Assembly: GCF_021462225.1 (NCBI RefSeq)
Contig: NC_061806.1
Location: 4,459,234-4,523,233 of the forward strand
From: Girardinichthys multiradiatus
Taxonomy: Eukaryota > Chordata > Actinopteri > Cyprinodontiformes > Goodeidae
Length of the DNA: 64,000 nt
Reading direction: 5' to 3'
Shown here: in pieces, positions 12,221-22,116 of the stretch
Layout of the letters: each line of letters starts with the position of its first letter
Numbering within the stretch: the stretch's first letter is position 1
Made by a program: the position numbers and the translations under genes
Notes under the pieces: generated by a model
The model's database searches: none
Told to the model about the DNA's origin: nothing
The model's input: only the letters and a program-made list of their open reading frames with translations

Positions 12221-13142
12221 ATGCAGCTATATGGAAGATGGTTTGTTCTGATGCTAATGATTGGTATTGCAAGTATTTTTATAACTCTTGTTTTCATTTT
12301 GGGAAAGGTACAGCAAAGACAATGTGTGGTTAATCTGACTAATAATACTCATCAGCGGATTTGAAGAGAGATTCAGCACTTTTCTGACTACTATGATCAT
12401 GCTGATAATGTTTGGTGGCAACTGATGCATCAAAACTGTGAGGAATTATAGTGTAAGGGAAAGCAGAAATGCTTGTAGATTTTCTAGTGAGATTAATTTA
12501 ACGTGTGCGTCTACAGGAACTCTTTATAGAATTCGGGGTATTAGAAATCCGATTAAAGATCCAGATATTTGTATTACACAGGAGGAAAGTACACCTTATT
12601 TCCTTGGGAAGACAGTAGGTTGCGACGCTATTATATCTGTTTTATGTGCTTTAATCAACAGACATAAATTTGAGTCATGTCCTATCAGAACTGATCCTTA
12701 TACTATTTCAGAATCTTTGGCTCCAGATCCTTTTGTGTTAACTTTTAATCTTACTGCTTTATCTGAGGAAGGTTTCACTGTTCTAACTACGGAGCAGCAG
12801 GCTATAAGAACTATAAGTTTGCAAACTAGAATGGCTTTGGATTATCTGTTAGCTGAGAGGGGTGATGGTTTTGAAGAAGTTTCCTTTAGTTGTGATTATC
12901 TTGTAATCAGAAGAAGGGAGTGTGATGGAAATTCTTGCAGTAAGCATTTCACAGTGTATGACCTTTTTTATCTTACTCCTCAGAACATCTGTGTTAGAGG
13001 AAGAAGCTGTCAGACGTTTAATGGTTCAGACCTATCTTTAGGACAATGTCAAGAAGGGCAGTTAGGTCTGTTCCTAGATAACCTTGTCACTTTTGAACTT
13101 AAGAAGGGTTTGGGTCATAAAACACAGACTCTTTGCAGTTGA
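12221..13142 (+). pseudogene. ERV envelope-like remnant
   Basis: An ATG at 12221 opens a frame with a strongly hydrophobic segment (about residues 9-26), as expected for an envelope leader, and it stops at 12362-12364. A second frame from about 12438 (no ATG) contains TTEQQAIRTISLQTRMALDY. This resembles the heptad and LQNR..LD..L region of the transmembrane subunit of gamma-type retroviral envelopes. Envelope proteins mediate receptor binding and fusion. No membrane anchor follows: the polypurine tract comes right after this region, and the frame runs on into U3 of the 3' LTR. Several breaks separate the pieces, so no envelope protein can be made from it. Confidence 0.6.
12909..12920 (+). 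other. Polypurine tract
   Basis: AGAAGAAGGGAG lies immediately upstream of the 3' LTR, the expected position of the plus-strand primer. Confidence 0.75.
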
Positions 13143-13331
13143 GATAACACTGTCATGTTCTGGTATAAATACTGTGTGTAAATGTTGATTGGGGCTCTGT
13201 TCAACTGACTTGCTTGGTGACAGAGTCATTCAAACGCTGAATGCCTTTGAATAAAACTTATAAGACAAAGTCCGGATTTTCTCTTGTTATGAGTGAACTT
13301 CTACCCACTTTGATAAGAAAATTCCACAACA
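12921..13331 (+). repeat. Inner ERV 3' LTR
   Basis: Starts TGTGATGG and ends CCACAACA (411 bp). It matches the 5' LTR with about 16 substitutions and two indels by eye. TATA box and AATAAA are conserved. It is followed by ACGG (13332-13335). Confidence 0.85.
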
Positions 13332-13335
13332 ACGG

Positions 13336-13642
13336 GAAGTGTCAAAAAGTCAGCTGAATGGGTGTCAGACAGCTTCAGATATGAAATCAGACAGTCGATT
13401 AAAATGTATGTTTTTTCATGTACAATACGCCTGGCTTTTGAATAAAGACTGCTGTTCTTGGGGAAGTAATCAGAAGTTTCGGAAGTTTCAGAAGGATTCG
13501 GACGATCTTCTCCCTGTACAGGCATCTAAAGACTGCAGTCTCCGTGTTTCTTTTATTACTTTGTTTTTTATTAATAACAGTATAGGAGGTCTTAGCTTTA
13601 CCAAACAAATGAGCATGCAGGAGTTTAGGGTTAACTCCAACA
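13336..13642 (+). repeat. Outer ERV LTR, right part
   Basis: Resumes the outer LTR after the inner provirus. It contains AATAAA at about 13439 and ends ...ACTCCAACA, the inverse of the TGTTGG start at 5385. The primer binding site follows four bases later. Confidence 0.7.
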
Positions 13643-13646
13643 ATTT

Positions 13647-13667
13647 TGGTGACCCCGACGTGATTTG
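13647..13667 (+). other. Primer binding site, tRNA-Trp type
   Basis: The sequence starting TGGTGACCCCGACGTGATTT is complementary to the 3' end of vertebrate tRNA-Trp including its CCA, over about 21 bases. It identifies the preceding LTR as a 5' LTR and the outer element as tRNA-Trp-primed. Confidence 0.8.
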
Positions 13668-14393
13668 GGAAAAGCGAGGACTTTCGGCTAAATCAGAACT
13701 TCACTAAAAGACTCTGACACCGGGGTACCCCCGCACTTCTTACGAGGTAAGCAGAAACCTGTTTAAATGAACTCTGCACTTTTGGCATTGTCGATAGGCC
13801 TAAATTCTTGGTGTCAGAGGTCTGAGTAAGTGAAATGTTCTGCTAAATTTAACACGTGTAAAGTAATGCATTTCAGTAAAATAAGGGTTAGAGTCCCGTA
13901 GTTGGAAGATACTACAAATTCTGTTTCAGTAAAATAAGGGTTAGAGTCCCGTAGTTGGAAGATACTACAAATTCTGTTTTCTGAGTTTGGCAACTCCATA
14001 TGTTTTCTGACGAGAATTCATGATTTTGCTGGGTTGAAGTCCCTTAGAAGTCCCCAAGTTGTGCATTGTATTCTGGAGTCAGAAAGCTAAGACCGGGCAA
14101 AAAACACAAAGGTTTGAATGCTGTGTTTTATTTGAGTTCTGTCTCAATGAAACCAGATTACAGATGTGGTAAAACTTAAAAACACATAGTCAAATGTCCC
14201 GTGAAGCTATGAGCAGGCTGTGGGCCTGTGAGATCAGTGACAGTCAGTGTGTGAGTGTGAGTTATAAATAACATTTGTAACAAGACCAGCATGATAACCT
14301 ATGAGCTGAATAGGATAATTCAGCAAGACTAGTTAGAAACTGGAGCGCATTTAGTGCACTCCAAAAATAGATAGAAGTTGCATAAAACATAAA
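13668..14393 (+). other. Outer ERV leader
   Basis: Follows the tRNA-Trp primer binding site. A consensus-like splice donor (GAGGTAAGC) lies at about 13744. I find no gag frame and no second copy of the outer LTR downstream in the window, so the outer element is incomplete or rearranged. Confidence 0.4.
13872..13977. repeat. 53-bp tandem duplication
   Basis: Two adjacent copies of a 53-bp unit (13872-13924 and 13925-13977) beginning TTCAGTAAAATAAGGGTTAG are identical by eye. They lie within the outer ERV leader. Confidence 0.9.
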
Positions 14394-15787
14394 CTCATGT
14401 TTCCTAAAAGACTGCATAGAAAAAGGCCTTCAGAACTGTGGAGTTATTTTCCACCACAGTACCAAGTTTTTTAAGCATGCTTTTTCTTTATTTTAAAACA
14501 GATCTGTGTTTTTTGTTTGTTTTTTGTTTTTTAGCATAATGTTTGTCTGAAGCTTCTTATGAACTGGGTTAGGAGCAAATATGATCTGAGGTAAATTAGG
14601 AGCTGTGAACTAGTGATTTTTAAATCTGATTATTGTCCAAGCAGAAATAATATATTTAGCCAATCCTTCAATCTCTGCAGAAAGTTAACACCATTGTTCA
14701 ATGCAGTAGTACTCAACCTTTGGTTCCTGGACTCCTGAAGCCCTCAAGCCATAGATTTTGGGTCCATAAAACTATAATATTTAATTAAAGGTAGACCGAT
14801 TACCTATTAAAATAGATCTAAGACAATGAGGGTTTTCCAGTCATTTGGTGGTTTTGAAATGCAATAATACTCAAAATTTCTACTCTGGGGGACACAGATT
14901 GGGGTTGAAGAGTTTTGTTTTGGAACCAAGGTTAGGATTTGTATAACGGAATGAAGAAAATACTTCATTTTAGGAAAAGAACAGAAATAAAGGCTCTCAA
15001 TAATAAAGAGGATGATCGGCCCAAATTCCAGTCTCCTTGTTTGATTTCTTAGGGTTTAAAGATTAAAAGAATACCTAGGAGTACAAAGGTACACAAGGTA
15101 ATTTCAGATTACTAAGAGATAAAATATTGGAACATTTATCAGCATTTGGATTATTAAAGAGGGGAGTAATAATTTTCTCCCCAACTTTCAAAATTTAAAT
15201 AGCCAAATTAAGGAAAATTATATGTCTTCCTTTTGAAACACTAAGTGGAAAAAAGTCCAGTTTGGAGTCAAGCTTCTTATCTTAATTTCTGATTAAGTCA
15301 AACATTGCAGTTTTTGTTTTGTTTGGGTATACCGTAAAAAATTGTCAACGCCGGCTTAAAATACCTCTTTGCATTTAACCTGAGCGGAGACATTCTTGAA
15401 TGCAGCTGCGATCAAATTGAGCAAAACAAAAAGAGAATTATGACAATAACCCTCAGAATTGTAGTTATTATTATTACAGAGTTACAGTACAAAGAATTGG
15501 CAAAAGGTTTCAGCATCAGAGAATTTGGATTCATTTAAGAGAAAACTGTTGCTGTGCTTCTAAATAGTTTGTGCACTCATCTAAAAAAGGATCCCGAAGA
15601 TTGTTATAACAAAATTGATCAATTACAGCATTAAACGATATGGCTGAGAAAACATATTCTGAAAAGAGATTGTTAAAAATTTCTTTGAATTCTTGAAGTT
15701 TCAAATTTGGCTATTTGTCTGTCTTTGATGTTTTGTCTTTGTTTTGTTGGAATGAATGTTTGTTTATATGTTGCATGAAACAATAAT
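14394..15787 (+). repeat. Unclassified 1.4-kb repeat, copy B
   Basis: Same-orientation match to 8332-9801, with small indels and lacking the LINE/SINE tail insertion. It ends at CAATAAT, after which the two loci diverge completely. Confidence 0.7.
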
Positions 15788-15965
15788 TCCATATTTGGCT
15801 CAGATTGTGTGCATTCTTGATTTTTCCTCTTTGAGAGAAGTTAAATTTCAGCTCTGTGAAACGACATTGACACAGAGATGCAGCTGTCTCAAAACAAAGA
15901 TAACACTTCTGCAAACAGCAGAAGCCTGTCTCTGCTGAGAGCTCTGATAAAGATTGTAACACTAC

Positions 15966-16012
15966 CCTGCATGTGTCAAACTCAAGGTCCGCGGGCCAAA
16001 ACTGGCCCCCAC
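15966..16012 (+). mobile_element. Possible hAT-type terminal fragment
   Basis: GTGTCAAACTCAAGGTCCGC, with GGGCC just after it, resembles the end sequence of a family of non-autonomous hAT elements common in vertebrates. No partner terminus is identified. Confidence 0.3.
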
Positions 16013-16112
16013 AAGTGTAGTGATTCTCTAGAAGTAGAGCCTTTAATATGGTGATTGTGTGCTTGAATGTTATTTTGTCAATCAATAAGCAGTTTTGTCT
16101 ACATTCTGCCAC

Positions 16113-17500
16113 AATCTGCCTTTTGAAAATGTTTTGAATCTTGCTCTTTATGTATAAAAAAAGAGAAATTGGCTAAAGTCTGCAGACACAAAATGAACTT
16201 GGATTGAAGCTCTAACTATGTTTATTTAATCTGAGATCTTCTCCAAATGCAACAGTATATGTCAGTCTACATGAGATACTAACTTCACCTACTGATATAA
16301 TATAAAGATCTGATTGAATATGTGAAACAAACAATGATGAAAGTTTTTCAACAGGTGATGCTCATCCAGGAGAACAACACCTTTAAGGTGGACCCCACTA
16401 AGACCACCTTATTGATTCTTGGTGAATAAAAAAAAAAAGAATTTAAGCGTCCAAAACAGACCTAGTGGAAACAAAAGGGGTTATGAGGAAACAATGTGCA
16501 TTTTAAGAATAATAGAAGTCCAATTATGTTCAAATTTTTGCAAATAAAATTACTCTGACAGAAAAATAAGTAAGTAGTGTGTGAATGTGTGTGAATGGGA
16601 ATGACTGATTTCATTGTGATGCATCTTTGAGGGACTTTAAAAGCGCTAATAAAGGTCTGATGTTCTGATGATCATTGCCAAACTTATATCTTAATAAGGT
16701 TTCCAGAATCTTTTCCGAAAAATCATATAAAGATGGCAAAGGTTCTACCTGTATTGAAAATACTGATAACCATAAGAAAGTTCATAGACCCATCTTCAAT
16801 TTTTCACAATTCTTTTACAAACAGGGTATTTAAACTTTCATGTGGCCAAATGTCTGTGTTTGACTTTCTGTTTTTGTGAAATAAATGTCTGTTTCATGTT
16901 ATGTAAAAATTAGAGTCCTGAACAGTACCATAATAATATTAGGTCAGTTCTCTATGGTAAAACAAAAAGATTTTAACAGATGTTTAGACTTTTTCCAGTC
17001 AGGTTCAAAATGATTGAATTAGACTCAAACTTAACACAAGATGAAATAAACCTTAACAGAATTACTGGACTGGACTGAAATAGAGAAAACTTGAGTTAAT
17101 TGAAACAAACTTTAGTTACTTGAACTAAATACAAAGCTGACTGAAACTGTACGGTGTATCTATAAAACTGGGTGAGACAAACTAAGATATAATATGTCCT
17201 TCATTTTTTGTGTTCATCAGTGAGTGAGTTTTATTTTTTATTTTTAATAAGAACTAAACCAAGCACTATTTAAATTAATAGCAACTACCAAAAATAGTGA
17301 TCTCATTTTTAAATGTAATAAGGACTTACTTTATTAAAAAAATTAAATAAAGTCCCCAATAAAATAAAATATGATAAAAAAGAATAATAAGAATTTGGAG
17401 AAACAGAGGCTTTAAAAACCTCTGCAGGAACAGCACTGACACTGTCGAAAGTAGAGGAAATAACTTTGCATATGTTTCTGCAAAAGGCTGCATCTAAATT
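16113..17500. other. AT-rich DNA, mostly unassigned
   Basis: No gene is seen. About 16563-16672 (GTGTGTGAATGGGAATGACT, then AAAGCGCTAATAAAGG) looks like the 3' tail of a fish SINE. A stretch at about 16840-16910 is faintly similar to the end of the 1.4-kb repeats. Confidence 0.35.
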
Positions 17501-17557
17501 TGGTTCCCTGACCGGGAATCGAACCCGGGCCACAGCGGTGAGAGTGCCAAATCCTAA
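17501..17557 (-). pseudogene. tRNA-Glu(CTC)-derived fragment with CCA
   Basis: Read on the minus strand, the fragment matches the 3' three quarters of tRNA-Glu. It has the 3' acceptor strand, the T arm with GGTTCGATTCC, the variable region and the anticodon arm with loop CTCTCAC (anticodon CTC). The match stops in the D arm and the 5' acceptor half is missing, so it cannot be a functional tRNA gene. The plus-strand TGG at 17501-17503 supplies a CCA end that nuclear tRNA genes do not encode. This suggests an origin from a processed tRNA by reverse transcription, although a 3-base match could be chance. Confidence 0.7.
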
Positions 17558-17687
17558 GAGACATTTTGCTGTCCTTTCACATAAAGATTGTAACATTGCT
17601 TCATATTTAGCGATCGGGGTATTTTGTTCAGAGGAGGCAGTGCTTAATGATTCTGCTGGGTCAGACTGGCCTGATGATTCTGTCATA

Positions 17688-17945
17688 TTACTTGTGCACA
17701 GGAGGACGACAGAGACTCAGAGGAGCAGATGATTCTGGTGGCAGTTTGCGAAATGGAGCTCCAAAGGCTTGAGATCCAGGTGGAGGCTGAACAGAGGGCA
17801 GACAGAGACTGCTAAACAAAGGACCTGCTTTGGATGTTCGGTGGTGATCCTTTGGAGGATATCTGTCATAGGGTATCTTTGTAGTAGTTGTTAGGGTTGA
17901 CATGGAGAGCAGTGAGGAATCTTCAACCTTAGAGACAGAGATCAC
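17688..17945 (-). other. Weak candidate exon, proline/serine-rich
   Basis: A minus-strand frame encodes about 80 residues rich in proline and serine. It is preceded by a pyrimidine-rich stretch ending in AG (about 17929) and can be closed by a GTAATA donor-like site (about 17687-17692). I do not recognise the protein. The evidence is composition and weak splice-like signals only. Confidence 0.15.
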
Positions 17946-18039
17946 AGGAAATTAACTTGGTGAAGTAAGTCAAAAAACATGAACACAAGATTCATAAGCT
18001 TTCTAGAAAAACACTGAGAGATAAACTGGGCTTGATTTT

Positions 18040-18313
18040 AACGCAAATGAGGATAGCTGAAACCCTGAGTTGCTTTAAATCAAGATTCAAAATGTATTTG
18101 TTTAGAGTGGCTATTGAATATGTTTAGTTAAGTTTTCAGTCCAATTTTCCTTTCGTTTTCTTATCCATCATTCTATTCTCTTTAATGTTTTTTATTACCT
18201 CTGTTGTTGGATTTTCTGTATCATTGTAATGTTTTTCCTTATGTACAGCGCCTTGAGTGCCTTGTTGCTGAAAACCCTACATAAATAAACTTGACTTGAC
18301 TTGACTTGACTTG
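18040..18313 (+). mobile_element. 5'-truncated LINE 3' end
   Basis: A short frame ending CFKSRFKMYLFRVAIEYV resembles the C-terminus of fish L2/CR1-like ORF2 proteins. It is followed by a 3' UTR with GCGCCTTGAGTGCCTTG and a tail of four TTGAC repeats. The element is too short to assign to a family with certainty. Confidence 0.55.
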
Positions 18314-19125
18314 GTTGTCACACAGTTCCTTAATACTGGGATCATGACGCAAGCCTTGGAAAGTGAAAACAGGTTCAACCAGACACCACATCAAACACAG
18401 ATAAACTAAAATAAAAATAAAACAATATCAGGTTTACTCACCCTAGATGAACAGTTGAAAGTGAATCCACATTGTCCATTTGGATCAATATGTCAATAAT
18501 TTTTCAATATAGTCGCGAAACTGTCATTGTTATTGTTAACTTCAGACGATCTCCTGTGTTTTCATGTTTTTGCTGATTTAATCAAACAGCGAAGAGTCTC
18601 AAAGCCTTTCCAGCTCCGTACAGCTACCTCAGTCCACATTTATTTCTTCTAACACTAGAACCTCCTGAGCCAAACTGTACCAAAGTCTGTGAGTCGAGAT
18701 TATCCTTTTCAGCTGCTGACCAGAAAATGGCAAAAAAATCCAGGCCTAAGAAATGGCATGTTTCACAAACCTATGACCAGCCACATTCTGTGGAGCTGGT
18801 CATAGGACCAGCCACATCTCTATCTCCTAACCGTCATGAGGCCAGCTGGAATGACCTGGGATGTGAAGAAAAGGTGCATTGGATTTCAGTTTAGGGTGAA
18901 AGGTATTCAGAGTACCATCCGAGTAGACAAACTCCCTCTAGTGACCACAGGCAAGCATATCTGATTAGCCTTTTCTCCCAGTACTTAGTAACAAAAGTAT
19001 TATTAGCGTATTCATTGTTATTTATTTATTATTATGATTTTATTTTTTGGGACCAGTTAGGGACTTCTGTGCCTACCTTGAAGACAGCTAACAGCTTGCT
19101 ACTTGTTATTTTTTAACATACCAGG
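18314..19125. other. Unassigned non-coding DNA
   Basis: No gene or repeat family is recognised. A short repeated phrase (GACCAGCCACAT) occurs twice at about 18777-18815. Confidence 0.4.
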
Positions 19126-19262
19126 TGTTGCTCTGTAATGGACTGGCAACCTGTCCAGGGTGTACCCTGCCTCTCACTCAATGACCTGCTGGAGATAGGC
19201 ACTAGTCCTTCCACCACCCTGCAAGAACAAGTGGGTATAGATTATTGATGGATGGAGAGATG
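19126..19262 (+). mobile_element. LINE/SINE 3' tail with TGGATGG
   Basis: GGACTGGCAACCTGTCCAGG, then GTGTACCCTGCC and GATAGGCAC, ending in GATGGATGG, is the typical 3' end of an abundant fish non-LTR repeat. Only the tail is present. Confidence 0.55.
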
Positions 19263-20608
19263 GAGTAAAAGTTGGCTTTTTCAAAATGATTATGCCTTTG
19301 CACTAAAACATCAGTTTCTTTGGTATTTATTTTATTATAAACAGTCATGGAACAAAAGTTTGCACATGTGCTTTCCATTCATGCGTAAAATGACAATATT
19401 TATCTATGTTCAGTCCTTGCACTTCTTAGATCAGCAGTCTGCCATTCATCCTGCCCTTTCTACATGCAGGTCCAACAACCAGCAACCGTTTTGCTTTTCA
19501 TTATTTACACACTGAACTTTCTCTGTAATCGCTGCTGACTGTATGAAATACAATACACTTACATACCTGTTAGGTCAGTTCAAAAATTACATTAAAAATA
19601 AAGGTTAATGTGATATCTGTAAATTTAAACTTTTTTTTTTATAAAATGCTTGTCAAAAGCCTCAGAAGCATCCTGACTGACCCTGATTGACCCAGGTCTT
19701 TGTGTTTCTGATGGGTGTTTTCACTGTAAATTGCTCTTTGAGCCAGTATAAAAATGCAGGATATCTGGCAAGAGGCTTGTCCTTGGCACATCATGTCAGA
19801 TTTACACCCACATAAAAAGGTAAATACTCTGCAAGAGTGCACAGATACAAGCTGCTGATTGTCCTTCCTATTACAGTTTTATGGAAGGTATAATTCATAC
19901 AGACATCACCCACCAGTGAGCTTTAACTGAGAATAGTCTCCCTTCAGAAAATTATCTGCCCATAGACAGTAATCGCCACAATACCTTTACCAGTAAAAGA
20001 CCCTTTAGAGGGGTTAATAAGATGATGGAAAATTATATGCTTCCCATGTTGTCTGTGTATGAAAGTTGTTTTTTTTTCAGATTTCTGATCATATTTCACG
20101 ACGGAAAAATATTGGGTCATCAAAAAATCTTCAATTTTAATTTTTTCAAGAAAATGCCCCAGCTCCTCTTCTTTTACAAAATGCACTGTTCATTATAAAT
20201 GTGATGGCAGTTCAACACTTTAATTTAATTTCTGAATAGGCATCCCAGCCTTCAAAAGTCGGAATTAGGACTTTATTTCATAATTTGTCTAAGGTATTCA
20301 GCATAATTAGAACACAAACAATATTGGTATGAATTGACATATACTCATCATGGAGGTACATGTCATATTAATTTTGGGCTTTCAACTGTTCTTTTTCCAA
20401 GGTGAAATGATGATTTAACAAACAAATTCAATGCATTTAAAAAACAAGGAACTGGGTGCAGAACAATTACATGCACACTTTCTCTAATCCACACTGATTA
20501 TGGGATCAGATCTGTTCCAGTAATACCACACACAATTAAAATTGCAAAGAAAATAAACTAAAATAAAGCTACAAGCAGCATTGTAGGCTATGTTGTCTGG
20601 TGCTTAAA
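19263..20608. other. AT-rich DNA without recognisable genes
   Basis: Short open frames on both strands show no recognisable domain. No repeat family is identified. Confidence 0.4.
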
Positions 20609-22090
20609 TACCCCTGGTAGGGTCGCCCATGGCAAACAGGCTCTAGGTGACGGGTCAGACAAAGAGTGGTTCAAGACACCTTCAAGACACCTTCATGAGG
20701 ACCACAAAATCGAGGCACGTGACGTCGCCCGGTACGGCTGTACGGTCCCACCCTGGAGCCAGGCCTGGGGTCAGGACTTGTCAGAGAGCACCTGGTGGCT
20801 GGGTTGCTCCTCGCGGGACCTGGCCAGGACAAGCCCAAACGAGAGATGCGAGGCCATCCCCCAGTGGGCCCACCACCTGCAGGGGGAATCATGAGGGCCT
20901 GGTCCAAAGAGGATTGGGCAGCAGACGAAGGTGGAGATCTCGGCGGCCCAATGAGCTGTCCACTGATCACCACCTGATGGTGAGTTGGATCCGCTGGATG
21001 AGGAGAAAGCCGGACAGACTTTGCAGGCCCAAGCGCATAGTGAGGGTCTGCTGGGAACATTTGGCAGAGCCCTCGGCCAGGGATGTATTCAACTCTCACA
21101 TCCGGGAAAGCTTCGACCAGATTCCGGGGGATGTTGGAGACATAGAGTCCGAGTGGACCATGTTCTCCGCATCTATTGTCGATGCTGCTGCCCATAGCTG
21201 TGGCCGTAAGGTCTGCGGTGGCAATCCCCGAACCCAGTGGTGTACACCGGTAGTAAGGGATGCTGTCATGCTGAAGAAGGAGTCCCATCGGCTGTGGTTG
21301 GCTTGTGGGACTCCTAAGGCGGCTGACGAGTACTTTGAGGCTGAGCGTGCCACGTGCCACAGCCCGGGCTGTGGCAGAGACAAAACCTCGGGCCTGGGAG
21401 GAGTTCAGTGAGGCCATGGAAAAGGACTACTGGTTGGCCTCGAAGCGATTCTGGTAAACCGTCCGGCGCCTAAGGAGGGGGAGGCAGTGCTTCGCCAACA
21501 CTGTTTACAGTATGGGTGGGGAGCTGCTGTTCTTGACTGGGGACATTATCGGGCGGTGGAAGGAGTGCTTCGAGGATCTCCTCAATCCTGCTGTCACGCA
21601 TTCCCTGGTGGAAGCAGGGGCTGGGGACTTGGGGTTGGACTTTTTCATCACCCAGCTTGAAGTCACCGACGTGGTTAAAAAGCTCCATGGTGGCAGGGCT
21701 TCAGGGGTGGATGAGATCCGCCCTGAGTACCTCAAATATCTGGATGTTGTCGGGCTATCATGGCATGGCAGTCAGGGACAGTGCCTCTGGACTGGCAGAC
21801 CAGGGTGGTGAACCCCTTTCATAAGAAGGGTAACCGGAGGGTGTGTTCCAACAATAGGGGGATCACACTCCTCAGCCTCCCTGGTAAGTCCTACGCCAGG
21901 GTATTGGAGAGGAGAATCCAGCCGATAGTCCAACCTTGGCTTCAGGAGAGGCAGTGTGGTTTTCGTCCCGGCCATGGAACACTGGACCAGCTCTACACCC
22001 TCTACAGGGTACTTGAGGGTTCATGGGAGTTTGTCCAACTGGTCCACATGTGTTTTGTGGACCTGGAGAAGCCATTCGACTGTGTCCATC
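20609..22090 (+). mobile_element. Decayed Rex3 (RTE clade) LINE copy
   Basis: This copy aligns with the better copy at 31913-34945 but starts further upstream, including 5' sequence (about 20609-20900) absent from the other two copies. It lacks most of the endonuclease: the junction at about 20953 skips what corresponds to about 32014-32711. It also has a small deletion near 21762, stops and frameshifts. It ends abruptly inside the reverse transcriptase, right after the FVDLEK..F palm motif (22087), without the FADD motif or a 3' tail. A 3'-truncated LINE is atypical and points to later rearrangement. Confidence 0.8.
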
Positions 22091-22116
22091 GTGGTGCACA
22101 GCCGCAGTGCACCACG
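22090..22116. repeat. 10-bp perfect palindrome at Rex3 break
   Basis: CGTGGTGCAC (22090-22099) and GTGCACCACG (22107-22116) are perfect inverse copies with a 7-base loop. They lie exactly where Rex3 similarity ends. A further GGTGCACCACC follows at about 22130. Confidence 0.85.

Larger units (their letters stand above)
5629..13331 (+). mobile_element. Inner endogenous retrovirus (provirus)
   Basis: The provirus is about 7.7 kb. It is bounded by two LTRs (5629-6046 and 12921-13331), a polypurine tract directly before the 3' LTR and a 4-bp ACGG target duplication. Remnants of the integrase C-terminus (about 11190-11531) and of env (about 12221-13142) are readable. I find no gag, protease, reverse transcriptase or RNase H frame between 6047 and 11190, so most of gag-pol is missing or decayed beyond recognition. 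Part of that space is filled by a non-coding block also found at 14394-15787. By eye the two LTRs differ by about 16 substitutions and two indels, so the insertion is not recent. The env and integrase remnants look gammaretrovirus-like, but the genus is not settled. Confidence 0.8.

Noticed and set aside
12082..12364. Overlapping plus-strand frames at the env start as separate small genes
   Set aside because: They are out-of-frame shadows or extensions of the env-like leader at 12221.
17501..17557. Functional tRNA-Glu gene
   Set aside because: The D arm and 5' acceptor strand are missing, so no cloverleaf can form.
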